Source: Sphingobium sp. AP50 (GTDB taxonomy: Bacteria; Pseudomonadota; Alphaproteobacteria; Sphingomonadales; Sphingomonadaceae). From it: a stretch of DNA of 64,000 nucleotides. The stretch spans positions 99,985-163,984 of the forward strand of contig NZ_FNYZ01000014.1 of NCBI RefSeq assembly GCF_900109095.1, read 5' to 3'. A model generated the notes under the pieces. That model had not been told where the DNA came from, searched no databases, and was given only the letters and a program-made list of their open reading frames with translations. Shown here in pieces: positions 29,035-37,486 of the stretch (position 1 is the first letter of the stretch; every line of letters starts with the position of its first letter). Both the position numbers and the translations under genes were made by a program.

Positions 29035-29048
29035 CATACTGGCGTATG
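29035..29048 (-). promoter_or_regulatory. TAC-N4-GTA operator copy before RND efflux operon
   Basis: CATACTGGCGTATG, a near-perfect palindrome centred about 94 bases before the adaptor start at 28947. Confidence 0.65.
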
Positions 29049-29167
29049 AGCGGCTAAGACGTGCACATATCCAAGCGGCTTTCAGCAGTGAAGCTCGTTG
29101 GGCGTCTGATCATCGTCAGTTCCTTCTGACCGGTATTTCACCGTTTGACGACCTTCGAATGGAACAT

Positions 29168-29689
29168 TCAACTGTGGTCTACCATCAACCACAAAAGATC
29201 GGCCGCAGTATTCACGTTCGGAATCTTCCGTGCATAGTCAACCGGCCGAGCATCGGCGCGCGCCGCCCAATCTCGCATTGATCGCCGACCGCTTGCAAGA
29301 AATGTATCTAGTTCATCGGCCAGGTCACAAGACCATAGCCCGATGACGGGACACCCTACCAGATAAGAGCTAGTCCCCATACCAAGCAGTATAGCAAATG
29401 CATCATTGGGAACCACGGGCGTATCACAGGGAATACTCAGAACCGCATCGTAGCCATTGCTGCGTCCGTGATGGAGAGCAGCGTTTAGCCCCCCGAGCGG
29501 CCCCTGGTCCGGAGCTGGCCGATCGGCCAGACCAGGCTCGCGGCCGCAGATGACCAACGCCTGCGTCCAACCGGAAATCAGGTCCTGGGAACGCGCCATG
29601 AGAGACCGGCCGCCCAAAGTCGCCAGAGCCTTGTCTCTCCCAAAGCGCCGCGATCTACCGCCAGCTAGTACCGCGCCGAGCACGCGCAT
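29168..29689 (-). CDS. mobA: Molybdenum cofactor guanylyltransferase
   Basis: 173 residues beginning MRVLGAVLAGGRSRRFGRDK, the nucleotidyltransferase signature. This start is chosen over an upstream in-frame ATG because it fits the family and overlaps the fdhD stop by one base (TGATG). Further motifs are DQGPLGGLNAAL and SIPCDTPVVP. It attaches GMP to Mo-molybdopterin to make the MGD cofactor, which the YdeP-like enzyme of this window needs. It is slightly shorter than E. coli MobA (194). Last gene of osmC-fdhD-mobA. Confidence 0.93.
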   Translation of the reverse strand: MRVLGAVLAGGRSRRFGRDKALATLGGRSLMARSQDLISGWTQALVICGREPGLADRPAPDQGPLGGLNAALHHGRSNGYDAVLSIPCDTPVVPNDAFAILLGMGTSSYLVGCPVIGLWSCDLADELDTFLASGRRSMRDWAARADARPVDYARKIPNVNTAADLLWLMVDHS

Positions 29690-30510
29690 CAAGACAGGTT
29701 CACCAGCAGGGCGTCGGGCCGAACCAGGACATGTAACGATAGCCCCGCTTCGCCGGCGCGATCTACCGCCAGTGCAGTCGGCGCGGAGATGGTTGCGAGC
29801 ATTGGGCATCCGGCCAATACCGCCTTTTCGACGAGTTCGAACGAGCAGCGCGATGTGAGGAGGGCGAAACCGCCGTCCCAGCTCTTACCGGCACGCAATA
29901 GCGACCCAATAAGCTTGTCGAAGGCATTGTGTCGGCCAACATCTTCGCGAACAGCTGTTACAAGACCGCTGGAGGCGCAGGCAGCGGCGGCGTGAACAGC
30001 ACCCGTGGCATGATTGAGCCGCTGGTGCTCGGATAGCGCATCCAATGCGGCAAAGCACGCAGCCTCATTGGCCTCACTGCGATTGGTAACTTGCGGCAAT
30101 GGTCGCATGGCCTGCTCGAGATTCTCGATGCCACACAGCCCGCATGACGCGTCGCTTGCGCGGTGACGAACTCGCTCCAAGATGCGCGGCGAGACACTGT
30201 CGGATAAGGTGATCCTAAGGAGGATACCGCCCTCGACGCTGAGCTCTTCGACTTCCAGGATATGGTCGGCTTGATCGATCAGGCGTTCGCTGAGGCTGAA
30301 TCCGTACGCAAGATCAACCAGATCGAACGGCGTAGCCATCAGGACCGCGTAGCCGATACCCTGATATTCGAGCGCGACTGGCACTTCGTCGGCAAGCACC
30401 CGTTCTATGACGCGGCGCTCACCTGAGGCCGAGACGTGAGCAAATGATCGGGACGGAAGGTCGCTTTCGCGGATGAGAAAACCCTCTGCGGCAGAAGACA
30501 CCGCGTTCAT
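29689..30510 (-). CDS. fdhD: Formate dehydrogenase accessory sulfurtransferase
   Basis: 273 residues with the FdhD features: the CGLCG pair of cysteines near residue 142 (DASCGLCGIENLEQAM), VREDVGRHNAFDKLIG and the C-terminal LTSRCSFELVEKAVLAG. FdhD passes sulfur from a cysteine desulfurase to the Mo-bis-MGD cofactor before insertion in formate-dehydrogenase-like enzymes. The only visible client is the ydeP-like product. The gene overlaps osmC by four bases upstream and mobA by one downstream. Confidence 0.95.
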   Translation of the reverse strand: MNAVSSAAEGFLIRESDLPSRSFAHVSASGERRVIERVLADEVPVALEYQGIGYAVLMATPFDLVDLAYGFSLSERLIDQADHILEVEELSVEGGILLRITLSDSVSPRILERVRHRASDASCGLCGIENLEQAMRPLPQVTNRSEANEAACFAALDALSEHQRLNHATGAVHAAAACASSGLVTAVREDVGRHNAFDKLIGSLLRAGKSWDGGFALLTSRCSFELVEKAVLAGCPMLATISAPTALAVDRAGEAGLSLHVLVRPDALLVNLS

Positions 30511-31037
30511 TGGGTGAAATCGTATGAACCGCGGCCGACGGCAATGAGCGCCTCCATATCGACAACGTGATTGGTAGATGGTGCCGCTGCCAGCGGGGCA
30601 CCCTCCGAGACCGTCTCAATCCGGGCACCGCCGGTGAGTGTCCGATGGACAGGGCAGAGATCCGCAATCTCGAGCAACCGCGACCGTTGCGCCGAATCCA
30701 ACGTCCCGTCGATCCTGATACGGCGAACAAAGATGTCGGCCGGCACGACATCTTCATCGCGGCGATGTTCCACGCGAGTCTCGATGCTATCGACTAGGAG
30801 ATCCTTGTGTGCGGCATAGAGTTTGAGGGTCATTGTCGTGCATGCGGCCAGCGCGGACGCAAGCAATTGATAGGGTGTTGGTCCCGACCCGAGCCCACCT
30901 GCCGCCAGCGGTTCGTCGGCGAAGAAAGACAGACCAGCCGTTTCGACATGAGCCTGGAAACGGCCATTGCCTGTATTCACCGCACGTGCCGCGTCGAGGC
31001 TCGCCTGGAGCTCACTCACTGTCCATATCTCCTGCAA
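30507..31037 (-). CDS. OsmC family peroxiredoxin-like protein
   Basis: 176 residues. The OsmC fold is recognised by GSGPTPYQLLASALAACTTMTLKLYA with the first conserved Cys, and ADLCPVHRTL with the second. OsmC/Ohr-type proteins reduce organic hydroperoxides through these cysteines. The pairing with fdhD through an ATGA overlap is seen in several proteobacteria and may reflect sulfur handling rather than peroxide defence. Starting gene of a three-gene operon; the nearest candidate operator is about 175 bases upstream. Confidence 0.9.
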   Translation of the reverse strand: MQEIWTVSELQASLDAARAVNTGNGRFQAHVETAGLSFFADEPLAAGGLGSGPTPYQLLASALAACTTMTLKLYAAHKDLLVDSIETRVEHRRDEDVVPADIFVRRIRIDGTLDSAQRSRLLEIADLCPVHRTLTGGARIETVSEGAPLAAAPSTNHVVDMEALIAVGRGSYDFTQ

Positions 31038-31398
31038 AGACCATCTATCCCGATAAACTCCTCAAGCGTGGATGTAGCCGCCCGGCCTTTCCTGGGTAGC
31101 GCAGTCAGCCTTTCGAACGTCGAAGCAAAGTCTCCTACCACGCCCAATGCCTCCCGTGATTGAAGCTTGACCGTTCGATCTGCGGTAACTTTCGGTCGCC
31201 CTGCATATACGCGAAAATATCCGGGCAGCCCCGAAGCGCCGAGCGCGACAAATCTTTTGGAGCCGGGCCGGTTTTCATGGCCGCCATGACCGAAGTGTTA
31301 CTAAACTGAAACCTGAGAAGTCCGTTTGAGATGGCGCGGGCCAGTCCGCCGTTATCATTGACCGTATGCGTCATGACCGCCAGCCTCGCGATACTGTT
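31038..31398. other. 361-base intergenic region with one operator copy
   Basis: Between the osmC start and the UBP-finger stop. It contains the operator copy at 31206-31218. A small open frame on the minus strand (31135-31374) has no recognisable similarity and spans the operator; I do not call it. Confidence 0.5.
31206..31218 (-). promoter_or_regulatory. TAC-N4-GTA-like operator copy upstream of osmC-fdhD-mobA
   Basis: In gene orientation ATTTTCGCGTATA. The conserved CGCGTATA half faces osmC, but the distance of about 175 bases is the longest of the set. Confidence 0.5.
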
Positions 31399-31704
31399 TT
31401 AATAGTAACGCGGAATCGGTCCGTCCTGCGGCGTGACGTTATCGCCCAGATCGAGGAAGACCTCGTCGACGTAACACCAGCCCCAGCCTTCAGGCGGGTC
31501 GTAGCCCTCAATGATTGGGTGATGTGTCGCATGATAATGAGCCGTTGCATGCTTGTTCGGCGACTGATCGCAGCATCCGACATGCCCGCACGTCCGGCAT
31601 ACGCGCAGGTGAAGCCACCAAGAGCCGGTCTTGAGACATTCCTCACAGCCGCGGGCGCTTGGCGTGACCGTGTTGATGACCCGCGTATGGCTACACTCAT
31701 CCAT
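31399..31704 (-). CDS. UBP-type zinc finger protein
   Basis: 101 residues that are almost entirely one zf-UBP domain. Metal ligands are visible in CSHTRVINTV, GCEECLKTG, LRVCRTCGHVGCCDQS and the His-rich HATAHYHATHHP; GWGWCYVDEVFL closes it. In eukaryotes this fold binds the ubiquitin C-terminus. In bacteria it is often next to a cNMP/thioredoxin-reductase fusion, as here (14 bases apart), but its role is unknown. Third gene of the kinase-reductase-UBP operon. Confidence 0.9.
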   Translation of the reverse strand: MDECSHTRVINTVTPSARGCEECLKTGSWWLHLRVCRTCGHVGCCDQSPNKHATAHYHATHHPIIEGYDPPEGWGWCYVDEVFLDLGDNVTPQDGPIPRYY

Positions 31705-31718
31705 GCTAAAGCTTCCTT

Positions 31719-33437
31719 TCAGGCAGGATCGAGAAACTGATGTATCGCTGATACGACTACGGACCCCTCGCCCACCGCCGATGCGACACGCTTGACCGAG
31801 GCCGAGCGCACATCACCAATCGCAAAGACGCCAGCGAGTGACGTTTCGAACATACTGTCATCCGCCCGGCCAGCTTTCTGTCCGGTAAGAACGAAGCCGC
31901 GCTCATCCAGATGCACGCAATCGCCAAGCCACGTGGTATTTGGCTCGGCCCCCACCATCACAAATAGGCTCGAGGTATCAATCGATCCCTCCTTTCCGGT
32001 CAGCGTATTTCGCCAGTCAACTTTTCGCAGAAACGGCTCGCCCGAAAGCCCCGACACCACCGTATGGCTGTGCAACGTGATCTTTGGAGAAGAGGCAATA
32101 CGCTGGATGAGATAATCCGACATTGTCGCGGCCAGCCCGTCCCCGCGCACGAGGATGTGAACGTGGCGCGCGCCGCGCGACAGGAAGATAGCCGCCTGGC
32201 CAGCGGAGTTTCCGCCACCTACGACAACGACCTCCTGATTAGCTGCGAGGTTCGCTTCCATTGCGGTGGCTGCATAATGGATGCCGCGCCCTTCGTAGCG
32301 CGCATCATCTCTCACTCCCAGACGCCGATACCGCGCGCCTGTAGCAATGACGATCGCCCGCGCGTTAATGGCAGAGCCGTCATCTAGCACCAAGCGATAG
32401 GGCACCACGCTGCAATCGAGTGACACTGCCTTGCGTGAGATAGCGAGGCGCGCACCGAATTTCTGTGCCTGCACGTGCGCACGTCCCGCCAGCGCTTGGC
32501 CAGAGACTCCGGTCGGAAAGCCGAGATAATTTTCGATCCGGCTGCTCGTGCCGGCCTGGCCGCCTGGCGCGTGCCCTTCGATGACGATGGTGTCGAGACC
32601 TTCGGACGCCGCATAAACGGCGGCGGCAAGGCCTCCTGGACCAGCACCGACGATGACGATGTCGTGGACACGCGCGGGATCAAGTGGCTCCATTAGGCCG
32701 ATCGCGTCCGCAAGCGCATGGATCGTCGGTCGCCGCAAGGTTACCCCACTCGCGAGAACGACAGCAGGCAGGTCGGCGTTATCCAGGCTTAGCTCCGCCA
32801 TGAGCTTTTGTGCTTGTGGACTTTCGTCCGCATCCTCGACACGCAGCGGATAGCCGTTGCGTAGCAAAAAGCGCTGGACCTCGAGCGTAGCGCCATCATT
32901 AGCTCGGCCGATCACAGTAAGCCCGTTGTGAGCATATCGAATGATGCCCATTCGTCTTAGGATCACGGCCCGCAAGATGATCTCAGCAGCATCGGGCTCC
33001 CCGACGATCATCCGTTGGAACGAGGGTCGATCAAGGCGCACGATCTTTGCATCTTCGATCACCCGGGCCTCAACCAGACTCTCGCGCTCGTTGAGGAGAT
33101 CGAGCTCGCCGGTGAACTGGCCCGCATCATGTTCCACAATCAGCGACTGAGTGCCATCGCGTTCGCGGGCGAAAATACCGACGCGGCCGCTGGTGATGAC
33201 GAAAAAATCGACACCGCGCTGGCCGGGCGATGCAAGCACGCCGCCCGCGCCGATTGTCTCACTCGCGCCGTAGGTGCAGACCCGGTCAATCATCTCCGGC
33301 GACAAATGCGGAAAGGTTTGCTCGGTCCTCACATATGGGTCAGCAGGATCAAATATCGATTGATCAGCGGCAAAGACAGTCGGAGGAGGATTGCTCGGAT
33401 CGCCGGGCGCCACCTTGGGGAAGCTCCGCTCGATCAT
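31719..33437 (-). CDS. Fusion of cyclic-nucleotide-binding domain, thioredoxin fold and FAD thioredoxin-reductase domain
   Basis: 572 residues. Residues about 25-145 are a cNMP-binding-type domain (TSGRVGIFARERDG, ELDLLNERESLVEARV). Residues 150-225 look like a thioredoxin/glutaredoxin fold that lacks its cysteines. The rest is an FAD/NAD(P) pyridine nucleotide oxidoreductase: VIVGAGPGGLAAAVYA, APGGQAGTSSRIENYLGFP, IATGARYR, VVVGGGNSAGQAA, GVFAIGDVRSAS. The CxxC redox pair of ordinary thioredoxin reductase is replaced by HYAATAME, so it cannot work through the standard disulfide. It overlaps the upstream kinase gene by four bases. The family is linked with redox sensing, but substrates are not established. 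Confidence 0.9.
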   Translation of the reverse strand: MIERSFPKVAPGDPSNPPPTVFAADQSIFDPADPYVRTEQTFPHLSPEMIDRVCTYGASETIGAGGVLASPGQRGVDFFVITSGRVGIFARERDGTQSLIVEHDAGQFTGELDLLNERESLVEARVIEDAKIVRLDRPSFQRMIVGEPDAAEIILRAVILRRMGIIRYAHNGLTVIGRANDGATLEVQRFLLRNGYPLRVEDADESPQAQKLMAELSLDNADLPAVVLASGVTLRRPTIHALADAIGLMEPLDPARVHDIVIVGAGPGGLAAAVYAASEGLDTIVIEGHAPGGQAGTSSRIENYLGFPTGVSGQALAGRAHVQAQKFGARLAISRKAVSLDCSVVPYRLVLDDGSAINARAIVIATGARYRRLGVRDDARYEGRGIHYAATAMEANLAANQEVVVVGGGNSAGQAAIFLSRGARHVHILVRGDGLAATMSDYLIQRIASSPKITLHSHTVVSGLSGEPFLRKVDWRNTLTGKEGSIDTSSLFVMVGAEPNTTWLGDCVHLDERGFVLTGQKAGRADDSMFETSLAGVFAIGDVRSASVKRVASAVGEGSVVVSAIHQFLDPA

Positions 33438-34171
33438 CGGAACATCGGCGTCGAAGGAAGAACGATGCGGAAGATGGTGCCGCGCCCCTCAACGCTGTCG
33501 ATTGACGCGTGTCCGCCGCAATCTTCGGCAAACTGCCGAACGGTGACCAGGCCGAGCCCACTGCCCCTTTTACCCTTCGTGGTAAAAAATGGCTCAAATG
33601 CGCACTTTGCTATCGCTGCGGACATACCGCATCCCGTGTCCTCAACCCTCAATTCTACTGCAGGACCCGAAGGCAAACACATATTGCGAAAACTAACCGT
33701 CAGCGTGCCATGCCCGTTCATGGCGTCACGCGCATTGATCGCGAGATTGATCAACGTATTCTCGAGCGCCGCCAGATCTACCGGGACCAGGTGTAATAGG
33801 GCTGGAATGTCGAGCTTTACGTCGATACCCGGACCTGCAGCCTCAACCAGTGTAGCTACGATCGTCGATCGTTCGGCTTGAATTGCACACAGCCGCCCGT
33901 TGCATGCGACATGGTTACCGCCGATAACCGATCCGGCAAGCCTGGTGCCAAGGTCGACACCGGCGAGCGCGCGGTCGATGTGCTTCATCGCGGCCGGATC
34001 ATCGGTTAGGCGTCGCGAAAGCAGGGTGAGGTTTCCAGAGATGATCTGGAGAATGTTGCGCAGATCATGCGCCATGCGCCCGGCGAGCGGATCACGGACA
34101 GGAAGATGGGCCACGGCTCCAGCAGAGCTCAGGCGCCCGGGCATTTGGCCTTGCGCCTCGTGACGCATCAC
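33434..34171 (-). CDS. Small soluble histidine kinase
   Basis: 245 residues without sensor or membrane segments. The H-box is RMAHDLRNILQIISGNL near residue 33. The ATPase has NLAINARDAM (N), EDTGCGM (G1), FFTTKGKRGSGLGLVTVRQ (F/G2) and GRGTIFRIVLP. It could be driven by the cNMP domain of the reductase, with which it is translationally coupled (4-base overlap), so the two may form one sensor. A response regulator is not next to it; the FixJ protein or the single receivers are candidates. Shared operator about 77 bases upstream. Confidence 0.9.
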   Translation of the reverse strand: MMRHEAQGQMPGRLSSAGAVAHLPVRDPLAGRMAHDLRNILQIISGNLTLLSRRLTDDPAAMKHIDRALAGVDLGTRLAGSVIGGNHVACNGRLCAIQAERSTIVATLVEAAGPGIDVKLDIPALLHLVPVDLAALENTLINLAINARDAMNGHGTLTVSFRNMCLPSGPAVELRVEDTGCGMSAAIAKCAFEPFFTTKGKRGSGLGLVTVRQFAEDCGGHASIDSVEGRGTIFRIVLPSTPMFR

Positions 34172-34241
34172 TGATCTCCATCAAACCGCCGACCCCGCGT
34201 CGACAAATTTCAGATACCCTTCTTGATACTTCGCAGGCCAT

Positions 34242-34254
34242 TATACGCGAGGAT
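34242..34254 (-). promoter_or_regulatory. TAC-N4-GTA-like operator copy before kinase-reductase-UBP operon
   Basis: In gene orientation ATCCTCGCGTATA, centred about 77 bases before the kinase start. It differs at one base from the distal ydeP site. Confidence 0.65.
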
Positions 34255-34382
34255 GCCCGACCTAAATCCTGGAAAGCATAGCGACACGGCGCTTATATGG
34301 GCCTGTCACCGGATAGCGCTCTGGAAACCGTGTTGGTCCAGGACCTTCTGGGTGAATAATGTGCTCGCGTTGCAAACGCGAA

Positions 34383-34409
34383 CGCCCGCTACGCTGTGCG
34401 TAGCGGGCG
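34383..34409 (-). terminator. Strong hairpin after the Old Yellow Enzyme gene
   Basis: Perfect 12-bp stem: CGCCCGCTACGC at 34383-34394 pairs with GCGTAGCGGGCG at 34398-34409 across a 3-base loop. It lies 27 bases past the stop at 34436 and is followed on the minus strand by a T-containing stretch. Confidence 0.75.
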
Positions 34410-34435
34410 AACAATTCCGAGTGCTTGCGCCTTCG

Positions 34436-35512
34436 TCAGATAGCAGCAGGGTAAGAGTTATATCCCTCGCTAGCTTGAGTGAACCACGTGCTCGCGTCAT
34501 CCGTGGCAATCGGCAAATGCTCGCGAATGCGGTAGGGCAAATCCGGATTGGCGATGAATGGTCGGCCGAAGGCGACGGCGTCACCCACGCCCGCCGCAAT
34601 TTCTGCTTCCGCCCGTTCTGGCGTGAAATCCGAGTTCAGGATCAAGGGCCCCTTGAAATAGGGGCGTAGCTGCGCTGCCAAAGGATCGACTTCGCCGATC
34701 CCAAAGGTGCCGTCGATGGGCGGCTCGCGAAGTTCGAGATGGGCAATGCCTATCTCGGACAGCGTCTCGAGCGCTTCAGCGAACAAGGGAAGCGGGTCGC
34801 TGTCAGAGACGCCCTGCGTCTCTCCATTCGGCGACAAACGCACCCCCGTCCGATCGGCACCAATCGCATCTGCGACGGCCTGCGTCGCTTCCTTGAGCAG
34901 GCGGATCCGATTGCGGGTCGAACCGCCATACTCGTCATCCCGCAAGTTCGCGCTATCACGCAGGAACTGGTCGATCAGATAGCCGTTGGCGGCGTGTATC
35001 TGCGCGCCGTCAAAGCCCGCCTCGATCGCATTCAGGGCGCCGCGATGAAAATCGGCAAGGATGACCGGGATCTCGTCGGCGTGCAGATGGCGAGCCTCCT
35101 CATAAGGCTGGCGGCCATCATAGGTGTGAGCATGGTCGGGTGCTGTCGTGGCGGACGCCGAGACCGGGCGTTCCCCATCCAGGAAGCTTGGATGGACAGC
35201 ACGACCCATATGCCACAGCTGGACGATGATGCGTCCGCCCGCTTCATGAACCGCATCGGTGATCCGCCGCCAACCGGCGATTTGTTCGTGCGTCCACAGG
35301 CCCGTAGCATAAGGCCATCCAAGACCTTGCTGGGTAATCCCCACGGCTTCTGAAATGATGAGCCCGGCTGACGCGCGGTCGCGATAATATTGCTCCATCA
35401 TCGGCGTCGGCACATGTGCCTTGGTTCCGCGGGCACGCGTCATCGGCGCCATCAGGATGCGGTTCGGAGCCTTGATCGCTCCTAATTCAATCGGGTCAAA
35501 GAGACCGGGCAT
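34436..35512 (-). CDS. Old Yellow Enzyme family alkene reductase (NemA-like)
   Basis: 358 residues, an FMN-binding TIM barrel of usual OYE length. Signatures are RILMAPMTRARG (FMN loop), LWHMGRAVHPSF, GFDGAQIHAANGYLIDQFLRDSAN with the substrate His/Asn pair, YGGSTRNRIRLL and GDAVAFGRPFIANPDLPYRI. It reduces activated C=C bonds of electrophiles such as N-ethylmaleimide, quinones or nitro esters with NAD(P)H. It is the second gene after the SDR at 35578 (65-base gap), with a divergent LysR gene. In other bacteria nemA is induced by electrophiles and bleach. Confidence 0.95.
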   Translation of the reverse strand: MPGLFDPIELGAIKAPNRILMAPMTRARGTKAHVPTPMMEQYYRDRASAGLIISEAVGITQQGLGWPYATGLWTHEQIAGWRRITDAVHEAGGRIIVQLWHMGRAVHPSFLDGERPVSASATTAPDHAHTYDGRQPYEEARHLHADEIPVILADFHRGALNAIEAGFDGAQIHAANGYLIDQFLRDSANLRDDEYGGSTRNRIRLLKEATQAVADAIGADRTGVRLSPNGETQGVSDSDPLPLFAEALETLSEIGIAHLELREPPIDGTFGIGEVDPLAAQLRPYFKGPLILNSDFTPERAEAEIAAGVGDAVAFGRPFIANPDLPYRIREHLPIATDDASTWFTQASEGYNSYPAAI

Positions 35513-35577
35513 TTGGTCCTCCTGGGAAACATGCAGGCTCGACCCAAGTGGGTCGAGCCCAGTGGATTAGGATGGGC

Positions 35578-36339
35578 TCAAACGAGCGCCGCCCCCCCGT
35601 CGATCTTCAGGGTCGTGCCGTTCATGAAGCCGTTGGCCATCAAGAATACGACGGCGGCGCCTGCTTCCTCGGCTGTTCCCAGACGATGCAGCGGTAGAGT
35701 TGCCTCGAGATGCTCGACATACGCGTCGCGTCCATCTCCAAGCGTCTTCTTGAGCAGAGGCGTATCGATCGGCCCCGGCGAGAGGGTGTTTACGCGGCGC
35801 GGAGCGAGCTCAAGGGTCAGACCACGGGCCAGCGCTTCCATTGCCGCCGAGGCTGATGCGAGGACGGAAGTGCCATATCCATTTGGACGGTCTGCCAGAA
35901 CGCCCGATATGAAGGTCACAGAACCATCCTTGGCGAGCCGATCGCCCAACGCGCGGATCGCGAAGATCGACGCCCAGACGCGCTCATCGAACGCGCGCTT
36001 GAGGTAGGAGATATCGGCCTCGAGGATCTTACCTGCGATGAAACTGCCAGCGAGCAGGACAAGATGGTCGACGTGCGGAATGTCGGCCAGCGCTTCTTCG
36101 AGTTGCACGCTGTCGGTTACATCCGCCGCCCGATAGCCGTCGAGCCCGTTCTGGGTCGCCGCTTCGGCAGCGCGCTCGCGATTCGATCCGATGACGATTA
36201 CCTTCGCGCCTGCTTCCTTGGCCTGGATTGCAGCCGAAAGCCCGATTCCCGAGGTTCCACCAACGATGACAACAGTGCGGTCGACGAGCTGATTGGCGAC
36301 GCCCACACCTGCGGCAGGATTCACTTTGGACATTTTCAC
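35578..36339 (-). CDS. Short-chain dehydrogenase/reductase
   Basis: 253 residues with VIVGGTSGIGLSAA (cofactor site), DVTDSVQLEEAL, a catalytic Ser region TFISGV, and C-terminal SPGPIDTPL and FLMANGFMNGTTLKIDGGAAL typical of the classical SDR fold. The YxxxK motif is altered (the stretch reads NGYGTSVLASASAAME), so the catalytic Lys is not where it is expected; activity is uncertain. It forms an operon with the downstream OYE gene. The divergent LysR regulator starts 92 bases away. Confidence 0.88.
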   Translation of the reverse strand: MKMSKVNPAAGVGVANQLVDRTVVIVGGTSGIGLSAAIQAKEAGAKVIVIGSNRERAAEAATQNGLDGYRAADVTDSVQLEEALADIPHVDHLVLLAGSFIAGKILEADISYLKRAFDERVWASIFAIRALGDRLAKDGSVTFISGVLADRPNGYGTSVLASASAAMEALARGLTLELAPRRVNTLSPGPIDTPLLKKTLGDGRDAYVEHLEATLPLHRLGTAEEAGAAVVFLMANGFMNGTTLKIDGGAALV

Positions 36340-36404
36340 TTCTCCATCCAGCGCCGCCTCGGCGCCTTGGTTGTGAGATAGTCCATTGCTTTGGGTTTGA
36401 TAAT

Positions 36405-36417
36405 TATACTCGAAGGT
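36405..36417 (-). promoter_or_regulatory. Weak TAC-N4-GTA-like operator, SDR-OYE/LysR promoter
   Basis: In gene orientation ACCTTCGAGTATA, about three mismatches from the best sites, centred about 72 bases before the SDR start. It lies in the LysR-SDR divergent region and could instead be part of a LysR site. Confidence 0.3.
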
Positions 36418-36431
36418 GCTTTACTTATACC

Positions 36432-37373
36432 ATGACGGAACAAATTGGACTGGAGCGGCTGACCGGTTTGATCGCCTTTGCGCGATCCGCATCGCTTGGC
36501 AGCTTCACTGCCGCTGCGCGATCACTCGGGATTTCGCCATCTGCCGTCAGCCGAAGCGTCCAGCGTCTCGAGCATCATTTCAGCCTCTCGCTGTTCACAC
36601 GAACGACGCGGTCTCTCACGCTCACGCCTGAAGGTCGAAATCTTCACGAGCGAACGCTTCGGCTGCTCCACGAAGCGGAACAGATCGAGCAGGCCGCTTT
36701 CGCGGCCCGGGCTGAACCGGCCGGTCTCATCAAGGTGACTGCGCCTTTGCCGATTGGTGTCCACATTCTCGCACCTGCTCTCACGCACTTCCGGGTGCGC
36801 TATCCAAAGTTGGCCGTGGATCTGCGCTTGAGCGATCGCGTGGTCGATATCATCGAGGAAGGCGTCGATGTAGCTATACGTGTGGGTGATCTTGCGGACT
36901 CCCGCCTCATCTCGCGGCAACTAACCCCCCATCGCCTCTGCGCCTTTGCGTCGCCCGCATATCTAGCAGCGCGCGGCACCCCCCAGCATCCCGACGAGCT
37001 TGCACAGCATGAATGCGTCAATTTCCGATATCAGAGTTCGGGACAGACGCTGCGATGGCCATTCAAAATTGGCGATAGGATCGTTGAAATCACACCACCG
37101 GCGGGCATAGTTGTCGATGTTAGCGATGCCGTTATCGCCGTGGTCGCGAGCGGCGGTGGAATCTGCATTTCACCCACCTATCTTGCCGCGCCCTTTGTCG
37201 CGCGCGGCGAAGTGACGCCGATCTTGGGCGCGTTTTCAGTCGAGGTCTTTAATGTAACCGCCCTGTGGCCCGATAGCCGGCGAGCGAACCCGAATGTGAA
37301 GGCATTCCTTTCTTTCCTAAGCGAGGTCTTCCCCGCCGCTCCTCCATGGAGGGACATCCACCTGTCAACTTGA
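36432..37373 (+). CDS. LysR-family transcriptional regulator
   Basis: 313 residues. N-terminal winged helix SFTAAARSLGISPSAVSRSVQRLE, then RTTRSLTLTPEG, followed by the periplasmic-binding-like effector domain (FRVRYPKLAVDLRLSDR, GVDVAIRVGDLADS, PHRLCAFASPAYL). It belongs to the large group that controls a divergent oxidoreductase gene, here the SDR-OYE pair. The effector is unknown; electrophiles or quinones would fit. Confidence 0.93.
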   Translation: MTEQIGLERLTGLIAFARSASLGSFTAAARSLGISPSAVSRSVQRLEHHFSLSLFTRTTRSLTLTPEGRNLHERTLRLLHEAEQIEQAAFAARAEPAGLIKVTAPLPIGVHILAPALTHFRVRYPKLAVDLRLSDRVVDIIEEGVDVAIRVGDLADSRLISRQLTPHRLCAFASPAYLAARGTPQHPDELAQHECVNFRYQSSGQTLRWPFKIGDRIVEITPPAGIVVDVSDAVIAVVASGGGICISPTYLAAPFVARGEVTPILGAFSVEVFNVTALWPDSRRANPNVKAFLSFLSEVFPAAPPWRDIHLST

Positions 37374-37374
37374 G

Positions 37375-37405
37375 GGCCGACGCGGTTTTTTGAGCGGCCT
37401 TTCTT
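37375..37405 (+). terminator. Possible terminator after LysR gene
   Basis: GGCCG at 37375-37379 pairs with CGGCC at 37395-37399 and is followed by TTTCTT. The stem is only 5 bp with a long loop, so this is a weak candidate. Confidence 0.35.
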
Positions 37406-37486
37406 CCTGGTCGCGTCATCGGCTCATCCAAGAAGCCTCGTCTCGAGGGACAAAATAATTGCCCGACCCCCCTGAACAGAGGGATT

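Noticed and set aside
31135..31374. 79-residue open frame on the minus strand
   Set aside because: No family, no ribosome site, and it spans an operator copy.
35724..35737. ATACGCGTCGCG and similar matches inside genes (also near 10390, 36876, 42826)
   Set aside because: They lie in coding DNA far from starts and match only one half of the operator.
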